Assembly (NCBI GenBank): GCA_963971405.1
Contig: OZ020491.1
Coordinates: 21,260,855-21,324,854, forward strand
Reading direction: 5' to 3'
Length of the DNA stretch: 64,000 nt
From: Psococerastis gibbosa
Taxonomy: Eukaryota; Arthropoda; Insecta; Psocodea; Psocidae
The position numbers and the translations under genes were made by a program. This document shows positions 22,083 through 32,804 of this stretch, piece after piece. Below the pieces are notes generated by a model. It saw only the letters and a program-made list of their open reading frames with translations, searched no databases and had not been told where the DNA came from. Each line of letters opens with the position of its first letter. Position 1 is the stretch's first letter.

Positions 22083-22284
22083 CTACCTATAGATGTAGGT
22101 ACTCAGTAGCCGAGAATCTTCACTCAAATTCGCCCAACTGTCCAGTCCGGGCCCAGCCATAGAAATACATTAACTGGAACGGCGGGAGCCATTATATCCC
22201 TTACGGGGCACCCATTAACCATAAGCCAACTATCAGAGATAAGTACCAACTTAAAAAATATCGAAGTCTTACACATTGCAGCAT

Positions 22285-22420
22285 AGCAGAACGGATACCT
22301 GGACCCAGTCAAAACTCTGTACTTAGCTTGTGCAGGCTATTTTCCTAGCGAAATTGCGTACTTATCTTGTGTAGGCTACACTAGCAGCCATATTGATAAC
22401 GGTCTACAGCCACCGGTGCT
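22285..22420 (+). repeat. dispersed repeat family U
   Basis: Shares GGATACCTGGACC, AAAACTCTGTA, TTAGCTTGTGCAGGCTATTT, TTGCGTACTTATCTTGTG and GCAGCCATATTGATAACGG with 54955-55090. Non-coding; class unknown. Confidence 0.65.
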
Positions 22421-23045
22421 CTATAACTAATTTCGAGGTATTTCTGTTCCTGGTGCGAAATATAGGCATGCTTTTTATATATATAATTCTTCACAATATT
22501 GCCTGAATTTGGGTCATGCCTTCTACATGGAAAACTAGAATTTTTCAATGCGCCCGTGCGCGACTCTAATTCTCTAATGTGCCCCACTCCCACTGTCTTC
22601 TTCTTCTTCTTTAGATTTATTTGAACTATTCTTCTTCTACTTCTTAAAATGCCTCTTCTATCGAAGACTGGTGATCACCATGGCAATTTGGACCTTGAAG
22701 ACTGCTGATCTGAAAAGGGAAGTCGTGCTCTTGCCAAACCACTGCCTCAGGTTTTTCAACCAGGATGTACTTCTTCAGGGCCAGGAGTCATCTATCTTCC
22801 CTTGGATTATTACATGCTGAAGGCTATACTTTTTGTTCCTCATCACATTTTATTCCTTTTTTGACGAAATATAAAATGACGATATTGTCTGATTGTAAAA
22901 ACAAAAGGACCATAGTCTGCTTCAAATGTGTAAATTTAAAAAACTTAATATATTACTTGTATGGTAGTATGATGGGCCAACCTCACGACTCAGGCTTGAG
23001 GGGGCACAATTTTTGAAATAATGCTCTTGCAAACGAAATATCTAT
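22421..23045. other. unassigned spacer
   Basis: 22645-22690 contains GGTGATCACCATGGCAAT, also seen near 35900; see findings. A CTT-rich microsatellite lies near 22600. No gene. Confidence 0.4.
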
Positions 23046-23404
23046 CAACGGCCATACCATGTTGAATCCATGAGGGCAGAGCATGTTCCAAACTGCGGCA
23101 AACTTGGTAGAGTGCACAGCGTTGGCAGGGCAACATAGTGGGACAAGATAACGCGCTGAGACTATACCAATCTACGTGCGTGTCGAGTCCTGGTCACCTC
23201 GGATTTAATCGTGTGGCTACTATTTTCCCCAAGTGGTTCAGAATGCACTATAATCAGGAGGTCCACCCAGTCAGTCAACTCCCCTTTCCCGCGAGGTGAA
23301 AGAGTCTGCCCTTAGAGTGCCTCAATTTAACAAACAGACTCACTCCCCTCGCCAGGCTGACAGGGTTGCTTAAAGCAGAAATGCTGAAAGCAGGCGTTGG
23401 AAAC
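23046..23404 (+). mobile_element. retroposon family S, subfamily B
   Basis: Starts CAACGGCCATACCATGTTGA, which from my knowledge of animal 5S rRNA differs at about one position from its 5' end over ~21 bases. It continues with CCAAGTGGTTCAGAATGCAC, GGAGGTCCACC and ends GCTTAAAGCAGAAATGCTGA, AAGCAGGCGTTGGAAACAAC. Lacks the (CTA)n tail of subfamily A. Confidence 0.75.
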
Positions 23405-23466
23405 AACATCTAGCTATCTACATGGCCGAAGCATCACCCCAAATAAAACAACAATCGGGTGTTTAA

Positions 23467-23853
23467 GAGTGTACAGCCCGTAGGAAATTGGCAACCCGAA
23501 ATTTATTCCTTTTTATTTTTTATTTAATTAACTAAGCATGTTATTAAAGATTTGGCTCATCAAAGCTGTACAAGACTACTTCATGCATCATATATATATG
23601 ATATTTTTAATTTTCGAAATTGTAATTTTTTCATAAACATGCCGATATTTTATTAACAATAACTTTTCACGTAAAAGCGATTTTATAAAAAAAAACTACA
23701 ATTTCGAAAACTAAAAATACCTTATTATATGATGCATGAAGTAGTCTTGTACAGCTTTGATGAGCCAAATCTTTAATAACATGCTTAGTTAATTAAATAA
23801 AAAATAAAAAGTAATAAATTTCGGGTTGCCAATTTCCTGCGGGCTGTACATTC
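23467..23853. mobile_element. palindromic TTAA element (family W)
   Basis: Two arms of about 170 bp are inverted copies: GAGTGTACAGCCCGTAGGAA on the left, complement of TTCCTGCGGGCTGTACATTC on the right. A central AT-rich spacer separates them. TTAA precedes it (23463-23466). On the right the TTAA is restored if the next element and one TTA are removed. Variants at 33050-33120 and 61945-62250. Confidence 0.78.
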
Positions 23854-23856
23854 TTA

Positions 23857-24313
23857 GGCGGGTATTCCACATACGTACATCGTCAATGAAAATTATGAAA
23901 TTGAAGGACATTTCAATTTTTCACTGATGGCGGCCATTCCACATATTTTTTCAAAAATTGACAATTTTCTATTGAAACGTATGCGCCAAATTTTTGAAAT
24001 TTGTTTGCATTTGTTTCTTTAAATTGTTTTTGTTTTCTTCGTCGCCTTATTATTTAATCCTTATTATAATTTTTATACAGAAATGCGTTCTTGTTAAAGA
24101 AATCAATTAAAATAGTTGTACTTGTCATATCCCATGTCGCCATTTTTTAATTTTAGTTTGTTTGTGATTTTACCAAAGAACTTCTAATATTCTAATATTT
24201 TACTCTATGATCAATTGATCATTGATCAATTTTAACAATGGCATAGAGTAAAATTGAAATGTCCTTCAATTTCATAATTTTCATTGACGATGTACGTATG
24301 TGGAATACCCGCA
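23857..24313. mobile_element. Harbinger-like MITE inserted at the end of element W
   Basis: TIRs GGCGGGTATTCCACATACGT and ACGTATGTGGAATACCCGC, continuing through CGTCAATGAAAATTATGAAA. TTA flanks both sides (23854-23856 and 24314-24316). 457 bp. The interior has AATTTTAGTTTGTTTGTGAT and a self-complementary ATCAATTGATCATTGATCAA, shared with the other copies. Confidence 0.83.
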
Positions 24314-24479
24314 TTAAGGCATGGAGCTAATAAAACTTTTACTATGTCTATGGTTTAAGGCGACCCCCATTCCAGCGCTGCCAACAGAAAAAATCGGAAA
24401 ATCGGTTTTTTAAGCTGTTGCTGTCAAGTTGCTGCTGCATCCACTTTTGCATGGAGTTTTCGAACACTATTGGTATTGC

Positions 24480-24640
24480 TTATGCATGAATTTTAGGCCG
24501 ATGTTCAATTAGTTTATGTCCTCAATGTCAACTCACACAGGCTGCAAGTGGCAGTGGATACACTGAGACAATCTTACCCGTTGACATTCTAACAGGGGTT
24601 AGCTCAACTTTACCAAGTTCATTATGGTCCAACGAGGAGT
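24480..24640 (+). repeat. family Q fragment
   Basis: ATGAATTTTAGGCCGATGTT, CCTCAATGTCAACTCACACA and CATTCTAACAGGGGTTAGCT follow the Q order but are strongly diverged. Confidence 0.5.
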
Positions 24641-25031
24641 AAATATTAATGAATCGTGATAGTTTATACGATAAAGTTAAGCCAAGCGTAAAGCTTTGCC
24701 AACATACAATACATAAAACATTAAAAGCATATTACTTAATTTATAATGTGCCAAATTTTAATTAACAGCCAATGCTGAAGTGTCTGAATAAAATAACAGC
24801 AGCCTCGCGTTCTCCGCAACAGTGGACCATAAATTTTATGTTCCTACCTGGGGTTTATCGAGAGGCTTTCAAATCCATACTGATTTACTACGAGTGCTGA
24901 TGATAAATTGATAATAAATTGAATAAACTTAGAGGAAAATATTTACTGCACATTTTCGGCTATTCGTCATACACTTTTCCTATAGAGTTGCTAGATTTAC
25001 GTCAGTGCATTTTTTATATTAGAGATGGTAG

Positions 25032-25374
25032 CCAACGGCCTTACCATGTTGATTCCATTAGAGCAGAGCATGTTTCAAACTGCGGCAACTTGGTAGTGTG
25101 CACAGCGTTGGCAGGGGAACCTGGTGGGACATGATAACTCGCTCAGGCAGTATAAGTCCTGGTCACCTCCGATTTAATCGTGTGACTTTACCATGTTCCC
25201 CAAGTGGTTCGGAATCCACTATAATCAGGAGGTCCACCCTGTTAGTCAACTCCCCTTTCCCCGAGGTGAAAGAGTCTGCCCTTAGGGTGCCTCAAGTTAA
25301 CAAACAGACTCACTCCCCTCGCCAGGCTGACAGGGTTGCTTAAAGCAGAAATGCTGAAAGCAGGCGTTAGAAAC
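25032..25374 (+). mobile_element. retroposon family S, subfamily B
   Basis: Head CCAACGGCCTTACCATGTTG. Contains CTCCGATTTAATCGTGTGAC, AAGTGGTTCGGAATCCACTA and the subfamily B end GCAGAAATGCTGAAAGCAGG. Very similar to 23046-23404 over the last 150 bp. Confidence 0.75.
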
Positions 25375-25525
25375 AACAAACAACATATTAGAGATGGTAG
25401 GCCTACTAGTAATTCAAAGTGAGGTTGTAAAACATAGTTAAATTTAAGGCTGATATTTCTAAATATTTTGTAAACATAGCAGTGGGCCTATATGCCGTTG
25501 GGTATTAGCTTATTCGTGGAGTTAA

Positions 25526-26001
25526 GGCGGGTATTCCACATACGTACAACGTCAATGAAAATTATGAAATTGAAGGACATTTCAATTTCTCATTGATGGG
25601 GGCCATTCCATATGTTTTTTTCAAAAATTGACAATTTTCAATTGAAGCGTATGCGCCAAATTTTTGAAATTTGTTTGCATTTGTTTCTTCAAATTGCATT
25701 TGTTTTCTTCGTCGCCTTATTATTTAATCCTTATTATAATTTTTATAATTTACAGAAAATACACAAATGCGTTCTTTTTAAAGAAATCAATTAAAATAGT
25801 TGTACTTGTCATATCCCATGACGCCATTTATTAATTTTAGTTTGTTTGTTTGTGATTTTACCAAAGAACTTCTAATATTCTAATATTTTACTCTATGATC
25901 AATTGATAATTGATCAATTTTAACAATGGCATAGAGTAAAATTGAAATGTCCTTCAATTTCATAATTTTCATTGACGATGTACGTATGTGGAATGGGCGC
26001 C
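25526..26001. mobile_element. Harbinger-like MITE
   Basis: Begins GGCGGGTATTCCAC and ends GTGGAATGGGCGCC, with TAA on both sides (25523-25525 and 26002-26004). The left flank is TTAA. 476 bp; interior nearly identical to 23857-24313. A 60-codon frame inside is chance. Confidence 0.83.
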
Positions 26002-26189
26002 TAAGGCCGGCGACACACTATCCTTTTTTGCCGTATGCGGCTGAGAGGGATGCATTCTGGCGGGGCGAGATGACACGACACGACGCGACCGATTAAAAAT
26101 TGCTGATTTTAGTACTCGAGTTTACTCGAGGTACAGTGTCACATGTGTTGAAATGCTATCTTGCCTCTCTCAACTGAATGTTTATTTAT

Positions 26190-26972
26190 TGCTTTCCAAT
26201 ATTTATACGTAGTACTATAAGGAAAGCTTTGTGATGGTCAAAATTTTCGATTCCGAGATTTCAACAGTTTTTCACGTTTTGAGGTCCCAGGCACCCAAAA
26301 AAGTGTTTTTTACGAAATGTCTGTCGGTAGCTCTGACAGTCTGTCTGTCTGTCTGTTCATCGATTTCCGGGCAAACCACTCAGTCGATTTTGATGAAATT
26401 TTGCATGTAGGTTCACAAAAATCATGCCTCGGGATTTTTATTTTTATTTTGGGCTAACTCAATTTGGGGGGGTTTTATTTTCAAAAAACGTCTAAAAAAA
26501 TTATTTCTCAACAACTCCAATGATTTCTTTTAAATTCACATATATTGTAGTCGTTAGTCGGGGAGTCGCTTGCCCCTAGATAGTTTGCTTCTGGGGGTAA
26601 AAAAATAGAAATAACTAAATTTTAATGAAAAAGACTAAAAAATAATTTTTCTGCGAAACCTTTCGATCGGTGATTTCTACCTTCAGGCATGTTTTAGGTG
26701 TTAAATTGAGTAGGCAACGAAACCGGACAGGAAAATTTTTTTTTTGAAAAATGATAGAAAATGCAGGGTCAAATGCATTACGTGCCCTGCCATTATTACT
26801 GTGTGGTAATGTGTTGGTCTGACATATCTAGAATTTACCTCACCTCCAGTGACGTCAGGTGGACAACCCCCCCCCCCCTTAGACATAGGAAAATTATTTA
26901 CCACGAAATTACTAATTTTCTACTAATTGATAAATTGGAAAGCATGTTCGAGTAAACTCGGACCGGTTCTTT
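26190..26972 (+). mobile_element. T-family element, longest copy
   Basis: Left motif TGCTTTCCAATATTTATACG and right motif GATAAATTGGAAAGCATG are inverted. Inside: GTGATGGTCAAAATTTTCGA, a (CTGT)n run, CGATTTCCGGGCAAACCACT, GATGAAATTTTGCATGTAGG, AACGAAACCGGACAGG and GTGACGTCAGGTGGACAACC followed by a C-run. About 780 bp versus 510 bp for the copy at 11885, which lacks the middle. Confidence 0.7.
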
Positions 26973-27147
26973 GTCACGTGTCCGGTTACCTTCCCAGCCG
27001 CAGCACTAACCGGTCGATTATCGACGGAACGGTGCCACCGGAACAGTGTGACCGCGCTCATTAGGCTCCATGCATTCATGCCATCCCTTCAAACCTGTCC
27101 CCTTTGGCGGGACGGTGAGAAGGGATAGTATGTCGCCGGCCTAAAAA

Positions 27148-27252
27148 TGTTTGCAAAACAATTTTGAATAGCACTTTTCATATTATAAAGTTTAATTATC
27201 TTGGTTACACTTTAAATCCCCACAGGGTTAGGAATAAAAATTATCGCCATAG
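27148..27252. repeat. diverged family P fragment
   Basis: TTGAATAGCACTTTTCATAT, TTAATTATCTTGGTTACACT and AAAATTATCGCC match, in reverse order, the interior and one arm of the P element at 3572-3746. Confidence 0.5.
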
Positions 27253-27309
27253 TAGGTCCACAGGTACGTAGGCTATACATGTTCCTCAATTTTTGTATAA
27301 AACAGACGT

Positions 27310-27380
27310 TTTGAGGAATGTTGCTGAGCAGGCCAAAGACCATCACTGGCTGTAGAGCCAGAAAAAGAAGAAGTATCAAC
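27310..27380 (+). pseudogene. LINE C-terminal end and 3' tail
   Basis: Reads NVAEQAKDHHWL then TAG, followed by AGCCAGAAAAAGAAGAAG. This matches the LINE end at 32229-32288, where VVEQAKAHQGL and a stop are seen. It preserves the uninterrupted form of the site that carries a MITE at 32290. Confidence 0.55.
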
Positions 27381-27411
27381 TGACTTCACTGTCCAGTAAG
27401 ATAGCCCCAAA

Positions 27412-27659
27412 GCCGGCCGCCATACCAAGTTGAATCCAGCGGACCAGAGCAAGTTCAAAGATACAGATAACTTGGTCGTGTGGACAGTGCCGGTAGGGAA
27501 ACATGGTAGGGCTTGTCCTGGTCACCTCCGAACTAATCGTGCGACTTCACTGTGTTTCCCAAGTGGTTCGGAATCCACTATAATCAGGAGGTCCACTGTC
27601 CTATGGGCCCACACCGTGGCCTGGGACTGTGTCCAACCATACTACTACTACTTCTACTA
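27412..27659 (+). mobile_element. retroposon family S, subfamily A
   Basis: Head AGCCGGCCGCCATACCAAGT, tail of CTA/CTT units ending 27659. The frame NPADQSKFKD..NLVVWTVPVG (27430 onward) is collinear with those in the copies at 6166 and 42838. The stretch before the tail is shortened after CTATGGGC. Confidence 0.75.
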
Positions 27660-28224
27660 AGATTGCCCCAAAAGTAAATCTAAAATCAGTAAAATGCAAC
27701 TGATGGGCCTTTGAACGACAGACGAAATAACAGACAAATGCATTAGCCCAGAGTTACCGCCCCCCCCTCCCCCACTGTTATGTCGTATCATCCCCCACCC
27801 TCTCCCCCCCCCCCCCGCTGGTGCCGACTCAATAACAGTCTAATATGTGACGGCCTTCAGTGTCCCCCGGTCGCCTTGAACCCGTCAGACTAGTGAAAAC
27901 CGAAAGGGTTCCTTTGTTGAGGTTTACCCATAGTTTTCTCGTTAGTTTCCCACACACAAGAATAGCTTGAATTTTGCATATAATGCCCTTCACGATTTCT
28001 TTATAGCCAAGTTAAGGTGTCAAATTATTATGAAGAATGGATGAGTAGACAGCTAAAGTGACAAAATTATACAGGGTGTCCCGAGAAAGCTAGAAGTACG
28101 AAAATTGAGTAGGTGGGTTGAACCAAACTGTGCGTGATCTCAAGTATCAAGAAAGTGGCATACCGTACCTACTATATGGTTTCGGATTTTTGAAATAATT
28201 GACTTCCTATTCATGGAAAAGTAT
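27660..28224. other. unassigned spacer
   Basis: Long C-rich tracts at about 27756-27775 and 27790-27818. No TIR pair or gene found. Confidence 0.4.
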
Positions 28225-28640
28225 GAGGCAAGCTTTGTGACAGTCGAAATGTTCAATTTCGAGATTTTACCAGATTTGAGGTAGGAACCTAAAAAAGTGG
28301 ATTTTACGAAATGTCTGTCAGTCGATTTGTGGACAAACTATGGTATTTGTATGAAATTCAGGATGTAGGTTATCAAATTCATTTTTCAGAACGATTTTTT
28401 CAATTTTCGGCTAAATGTACGAAAAAAAAACCCTCATAAAAAGTTGTTTAACGACTATTCACATATGTTGTAATCGTTATTAATGTAAACAACACCCAAT
28501 AGGTTTGCTTTTGGGGGCAAAAATACATAAAAAATTATTAAATTTTATGTGGAACCTTTCTATCGATACTTTCTATCTTCATGTATGTTTTAGCCTTTTA
28601 GGTGTTAAATAGAGTAACAAAACCGAACACCGAACCCAAA
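28225..28640 (+). repeat. family T, left part
   Basis: AGCTTTGTGACAGTCGAAAT, TTTACGAAATGTCTGTCAGT, TTCACATATGTTGTAATCGT and AGTAACAAAACCGAACA follow the T order. The right end is replaced by a LINE remnant. Confidence 0.6.
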
Positions 28641-28749
28641 TTGGCCACAAGGCCTGGGTCCGTCCAACCCTATTGGGCCGTCTACCTTCATCGGTAGGAG
28701 AAAAAACGCGACTGCCGGTCACGTTACTGACCACGACATCCAAAAATAG

Positions 28750-29020
28750 ACAAGGGGTCAAGGAAGAAGAACAGCCACCAGTCCTTAGTCCTTGACTCAT
28801 TCCCAGCATGCTTGCGGTCCTGCGCTCTCCTTCGCCAGTCATCGACGCCAAGGGTCGCCAGATCCACCTCGACGTCGTCCAGCCATCACATCCGTGGTCG
28901 TCCCGCTCGTCTTCTCCCTTGGGGCACCTTGTGTAAGGCTGCTCTTGTATAGCCCTATTGTCTAGCATTTGTTTCACGTGCCCTAGCCACCTGATGCGGG
29001 CTATCTTGATTTCGGCTGCT
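28750..29020 (-). pseudogene. non-LTR reverse transcriptase C-terminal remnant
   Basis: Minus-strand pieces in different frames: EIKIARIRWLGHVKQMLDNR, then DDVEVDLATLGVDDWRRRAQ and DRKHAGNESR. The order R..WLGHV.RM..NR followed by DL...GV.DWR..AQDR is the usual end of many non-LTR reverse transcriptases. A frameshift in between shows decay. The 132-codon frame 28579-28977 covers only part of it in the right frame. Confidence 0.7.
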
Positions 29021-29885
29021 ATCTATTCTTGGTATATCGCGTAGAGCTCATCATTTCTACGGATACGCCTCTGATCCCACCAGAGACGATAAGAGATTGG
29101 AGAGTTTCAGGGTGGCTTGTCACAGTTTTCTCATGCAACGGTATGAATGAGGAGCGAATGTTGAGTGAATGGGAAGGAGGTTACGTCCGTACATACCTCT
29201 TTATTTATTTTTATTTTTTATTTATAATACCGTATTATGGGTTAATTGTCAAAACTCGCCCGTATGGAAAATAAAGGCAATTTTCTTTCTTCTTGTTTCT
29301 TCTTTCTCTCTCTTTTTGACTTTACACTAGATGCACTAGATAGAGTTGAACTTTCCAGACATTTCACCACATACCGTACTACAGAATCGCAGCCCTCACC
29401 GAAATAAAATCCTAGTTACGCCGGTTACGGGCCTGCACATCAACAAAATGTGCAGTAGCCAACCAAACACTGTAGCAGTATAATTTTCAATTTTTTTTCC
29501 TATAGATAAATTATTTTTCACGTGTAACATGCATCAATTATATAGCTATCACTCGCAGGTCTCATATTTGTGTAATCTACGCCGATAGCTACATGCCTAA
29601 ATAATGTTATCTTCCGCTTAATGGCTACATCTAACAACTGTTATGTTATGCTAAAACACTTTTCATATTATAGGGCTCCATCTCTAATGGATTACTGGTG
29701 CGTTTATGTCCCGTATATTGCATTTAATTATAGAGTTATTATGTATGTTTAAATTATATAATATTGGTTATAACGGTGTACAGCCAAAGGGTATTTACGT
29801 TCTTTTGCGGTACTAGTCAGCAATAGAGCGTACAGTCATACTATATTGAATGGGTTAGAAGCCAATGCGCTTAAGTGCTGTCAGG
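29021..29885. other. unassigned spacer
   Basis: No gene or matched repeat; AT-rich from 29460 on. Confidence 0.4.
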
Positions 29886-30065
29886 CAAGGCCGTAGCCAA
29901 GGGGGGGGGGGTTCATGGGGTTCAACCCCCCCCCCCCCCCAAAATGAAATGGCTTGATACTAGATAGAATCGGATTTTGAGAGGAAAAATAAAAACCACT
30001 ATGTAACACCCAATGAAATTTCGAACCCCCCCCCCCCCCGAAAAAAAATCCTGGGTACGACCTTT
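29886..30065. mobile_element. hAT-like MITE with perfect 8-bp target duplication
   Basis: Starts CAAGGCCGTAGCC, ends GGGTACGACCTTT. CTGTCAGG flanks both sides exactly (29878-29885 and 30066-30073). 180 bp, with G10, C15 and C14 runs. The start resembles that of the element at 43246. Confidence 0.82.
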
Positions 30066-30237
30066 CTGTCAGGCTCATTTCTAGAATAACGCAGTTGAAG
30101 TTTGATGGTTTGTTTGCTGTTGAGGGTGGACACAATTTTGAACCCATTATAGTTCAGCAACTACAAATCATAGAGATATACCGTTTTGCTGCTCACATAC
30201 ATAGATTAGCTCTCGGAGAATTTCAGTGTGCACTTAT

Positions 30238-30560
30238 CCAAAGAACCGGTCCGAGTTTACTCGAACATGCTTTCCAATTTATCAATTAGTAGATAGAGAA
30301 ATTAAGTAATTTCATGGTAAATAATTTTCCTATGGTTAAATTTCGGATATCTCGGGGGAGGGGGGGGGGGGTGTCCACCTGACGTCAATGGAGGTGAGGT
30401 AAATTCTAGACATGTCAGACCAACACATTACCACACAGTAATAATAGCAGTGCACGCAATGCATTTGACCGTGAATTTTCAATAGTTAAAAAAAAAAAAT
30501 CACGAAACCAAATAGATTTTTGGGAAAGCAACCGTAGCCCAGGGTAGATCCCCTGAAAAA
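30238..30560 (-). mobile_element. T-family element, 5' part missing
   Basis: Reversed T end: GAACCGGTCCGAGTTTACTC, CATGCTTTCCAATTTATCAA, a G run next to TGTCCACCTGACGTCAATGG, and CACGCAATGCATTTGACCGT. Ends inside the element. Confidence 0.65.
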
Positions 30561-32219
30561 TTGTGAAAAAAAACATTAAATTATAGTAGAATGAAACCCA
30601 TTGGAAATGGAAGATAATATGACAGACATTAAAGGAAAAATAAATTACGGGCGATCTGAGTTCGGGAGGCAGGTAGGGGTGGTTTTTAAGGGAGAAACAC
30701 GGTACATTTTCATTTCCGACAAAACTACAAGTCCTATGGAAAATCGTCAAATAGCAGAAAGGTAGATAATAAGGAGATGTACAAATTTAGTTATTACACT
30801 TTTTTCACATAACCTCAAATTCTATGAGATAATTGTCAAAAACCAGGGTTTTGGTTTTTTATTTTTAACTTCCATAAAAAAAAACAAAAAAAAAAAAATT
30901 ACGTGAAAATTGGGGAAAACTTACTTTTGTATGTTCTAAATACACTGCAATTTTTTTTAATTTAAAAAATTAATTTTTCCCAACTAATTTTGACAATAAC
31001 CTAATAGGTTGAAGCACACGATTTGAATCTGAATTTAAGTAGTAAGCTACGCTATCCAATTTTACTTAGACCCATATTTATTGAATGGAATGTTGGAACG
31101 ATATTTATGGTAGCCTATACAAGATATTTTGTTGTTAACCAATTAACTAAAAAAAAAAAAAACAATTTCTCGCCATTCTTTAGATTAGGCCCATGTTCTG
31201 ATTAACTTTCCCCATGTAATTACAAAAAAATGGGTTGGTAAATGTTGACATTTGGTCCTATAACTAATTAAATTTTTTCTAAAATGTATTTTTAAAATTC
31301 CTGAAGTTATTTTCAATTTTAGCTTGTCCTGTCTTGTTTACAATGATTATAATATTAATACGTTAGATCCGTTAATATCTCTCCAATAAACTAAGTAAAT
31401 GTGAATTGTTTACCTTATGCAGTTCCGACATATCCCGAGTCTTAACATTGCACAATCTAACGGCTGCAGTTACAGTGGCAGTGTGGTCATCGACATACAC
31501 ATACTATGGAGCAACAAAAGTTTAGAAATAATACATAAATATACACAATGGCTATTTGACATTGTGATAGACACTCTTCAAAAATAAAACCATGTTTATT
31601 ATTTTAAGATATTCCATGCACTATTGAAAAACCACTGAAATTTCGATTAAAAATCAATCAAAAATGTCGAAATAATATTTGAAACAACAACCCACTGGTC
31701 TGTTAGTAATATTTTGGCAGTCCATCAAGGAACGACACCATTAAATAGCTCAATTGATAACGCTGATGCATTACCACTTTCCATTACTATCTTATAGAAT
31801 TAAAATTTTCCCGTTACTATAGTGCAAAAAATGATCCATAAAAATTTACTATAAACTAAAGCTTATTTTCAGTATTTATTTAATTTATAATTGTTTATGA
31901 AAATTAAAAAAAATGGTTTTGTGAACGCTCTTATTAACTGTCACCCCGCGTTACGGAAGCTGTTAGCCATTGAAAGCTATTAATATACATGTTGAGTGCA
32001 CACAACACATCAATGTGGGGACAATAGGTCTTTGTACATGAACAATCGATGAGAAAGCCGCCGCATTTTACGTTCTATATATTTTGTAACAAATTTTATT
32101 ACATCAGCAGGCCTACCATTAAGGGGGTTTAAAGAATGACGTACCCCGGGATTTCCTCGAAAACGCTAGAGGATGGGTTGGAAACTGACCCACGCGTGTT
32201 GGGAGTCCGTAGATGGGGG
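30561..32219. other. unassigned AT-rich spacer
   Basis: No gene or recurring repeat seen. Several A runs (30877-30898, 31149-31162). A minus-strand 111-codon frame at 30415-30750 covers mostly repeat T and AT-rich DNA. Confidence 0.4.
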
Positions 32220-32288
32220 AGCGTTGTCCAAAACCGAGATGACTGGAAGAGCGTTGTCGAGCAGGCCAAAGCTCATCAAGGGCTGTAG
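32220..32288 (+). pseudogene. extreme C-terminus of a non-LTR reverse transcriptase
   Basis: Frame VVQNRDDWKSVVEQAKAHQG-L then TAG at 32286-32288. The QNRDDW...VEQAK pattern is the DR..W...V..A end of RTE- or L2-like ORF2 proteins. Its 3' tail (GCCAGAAGAAGAAACGAAGA) continues at 32640 after the MITE. Sister ends at 27310 and, reversed, 63148-63190. Confidence 0.6.
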
Positions 32289-32289
32289 A

Positions 32290-32630
32290 TAAATAATTAG
32301 ATTACTCGTGACTTCGTGGTATTTCATTTTAATAAACAAAAAATAACAAAAACTTAGAGTTTTAGAAAACCTTGTTATAACAACCCGAATTAGTAAAACC
32401 CAAATAATCGTTAAGAAATTAACTTTGTCTAAGAAACCCACTTGTGTTAGTATAAAACCCTGCGCGCTTTCGGCAAGAACTGCCATCTACAGAGGGAAAC
32501 CCACTAGCACAGTTACACTATTTCAGTTAGTCAGGTTAGGTCAGTTACATTATTTGGGTTTTACTAATTCGGGTTGTTATAACAAGTTTTTCTAAAACTC
32601 TAAGTTTTTGTTATTTTTTGTTTATTTAAA
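32290..32630. mobile_element. Mutator-like MITE with 9-bp target duplication
   Basis: Inverted arms of about 75 bp: AATAAACAAAAAATAACAAA on the left, TTTGTTATTTTTTGTTTATT on the right, including CAACCCGAATTAGTAAAACC. GGCTGTAGA is repeated exactly at 32281-32289 and 32631-32639. The related LINE end at 27310 has this sequence only once, an empty-site equivalent. Nine-base duplications with long TIRs are typical of Mutator-like elements. About 37 bases precede the arm on the left without a partner. Confidence 0.72.
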
Positions 32631-32804
32631 GGCTGTAGAGCCAGAAGAAGAAACGAAGAAGTACCCCGGGAATAGAATAGAAATGAATAAACTACAAAAC
32701 GAAAAATTATTAATACCCATACCAATTATATGATGAATAACGCAGTCTTCTAAAACTTAAATATTTTAATAGCTTGCTTAAATTAGATGATATAAAAAAA
32801 CTGG

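Noticed and set aside
23046..23070. Genuine 5S rRNA gene
   Set aside because: Similarity ends after about 22 bases and there is no 120-nt unit.
27756..27820. hAT-like element around the C runs
   Set aside because: No inverted ends or 8-bp duplication could be read; the C runs are unexplained.
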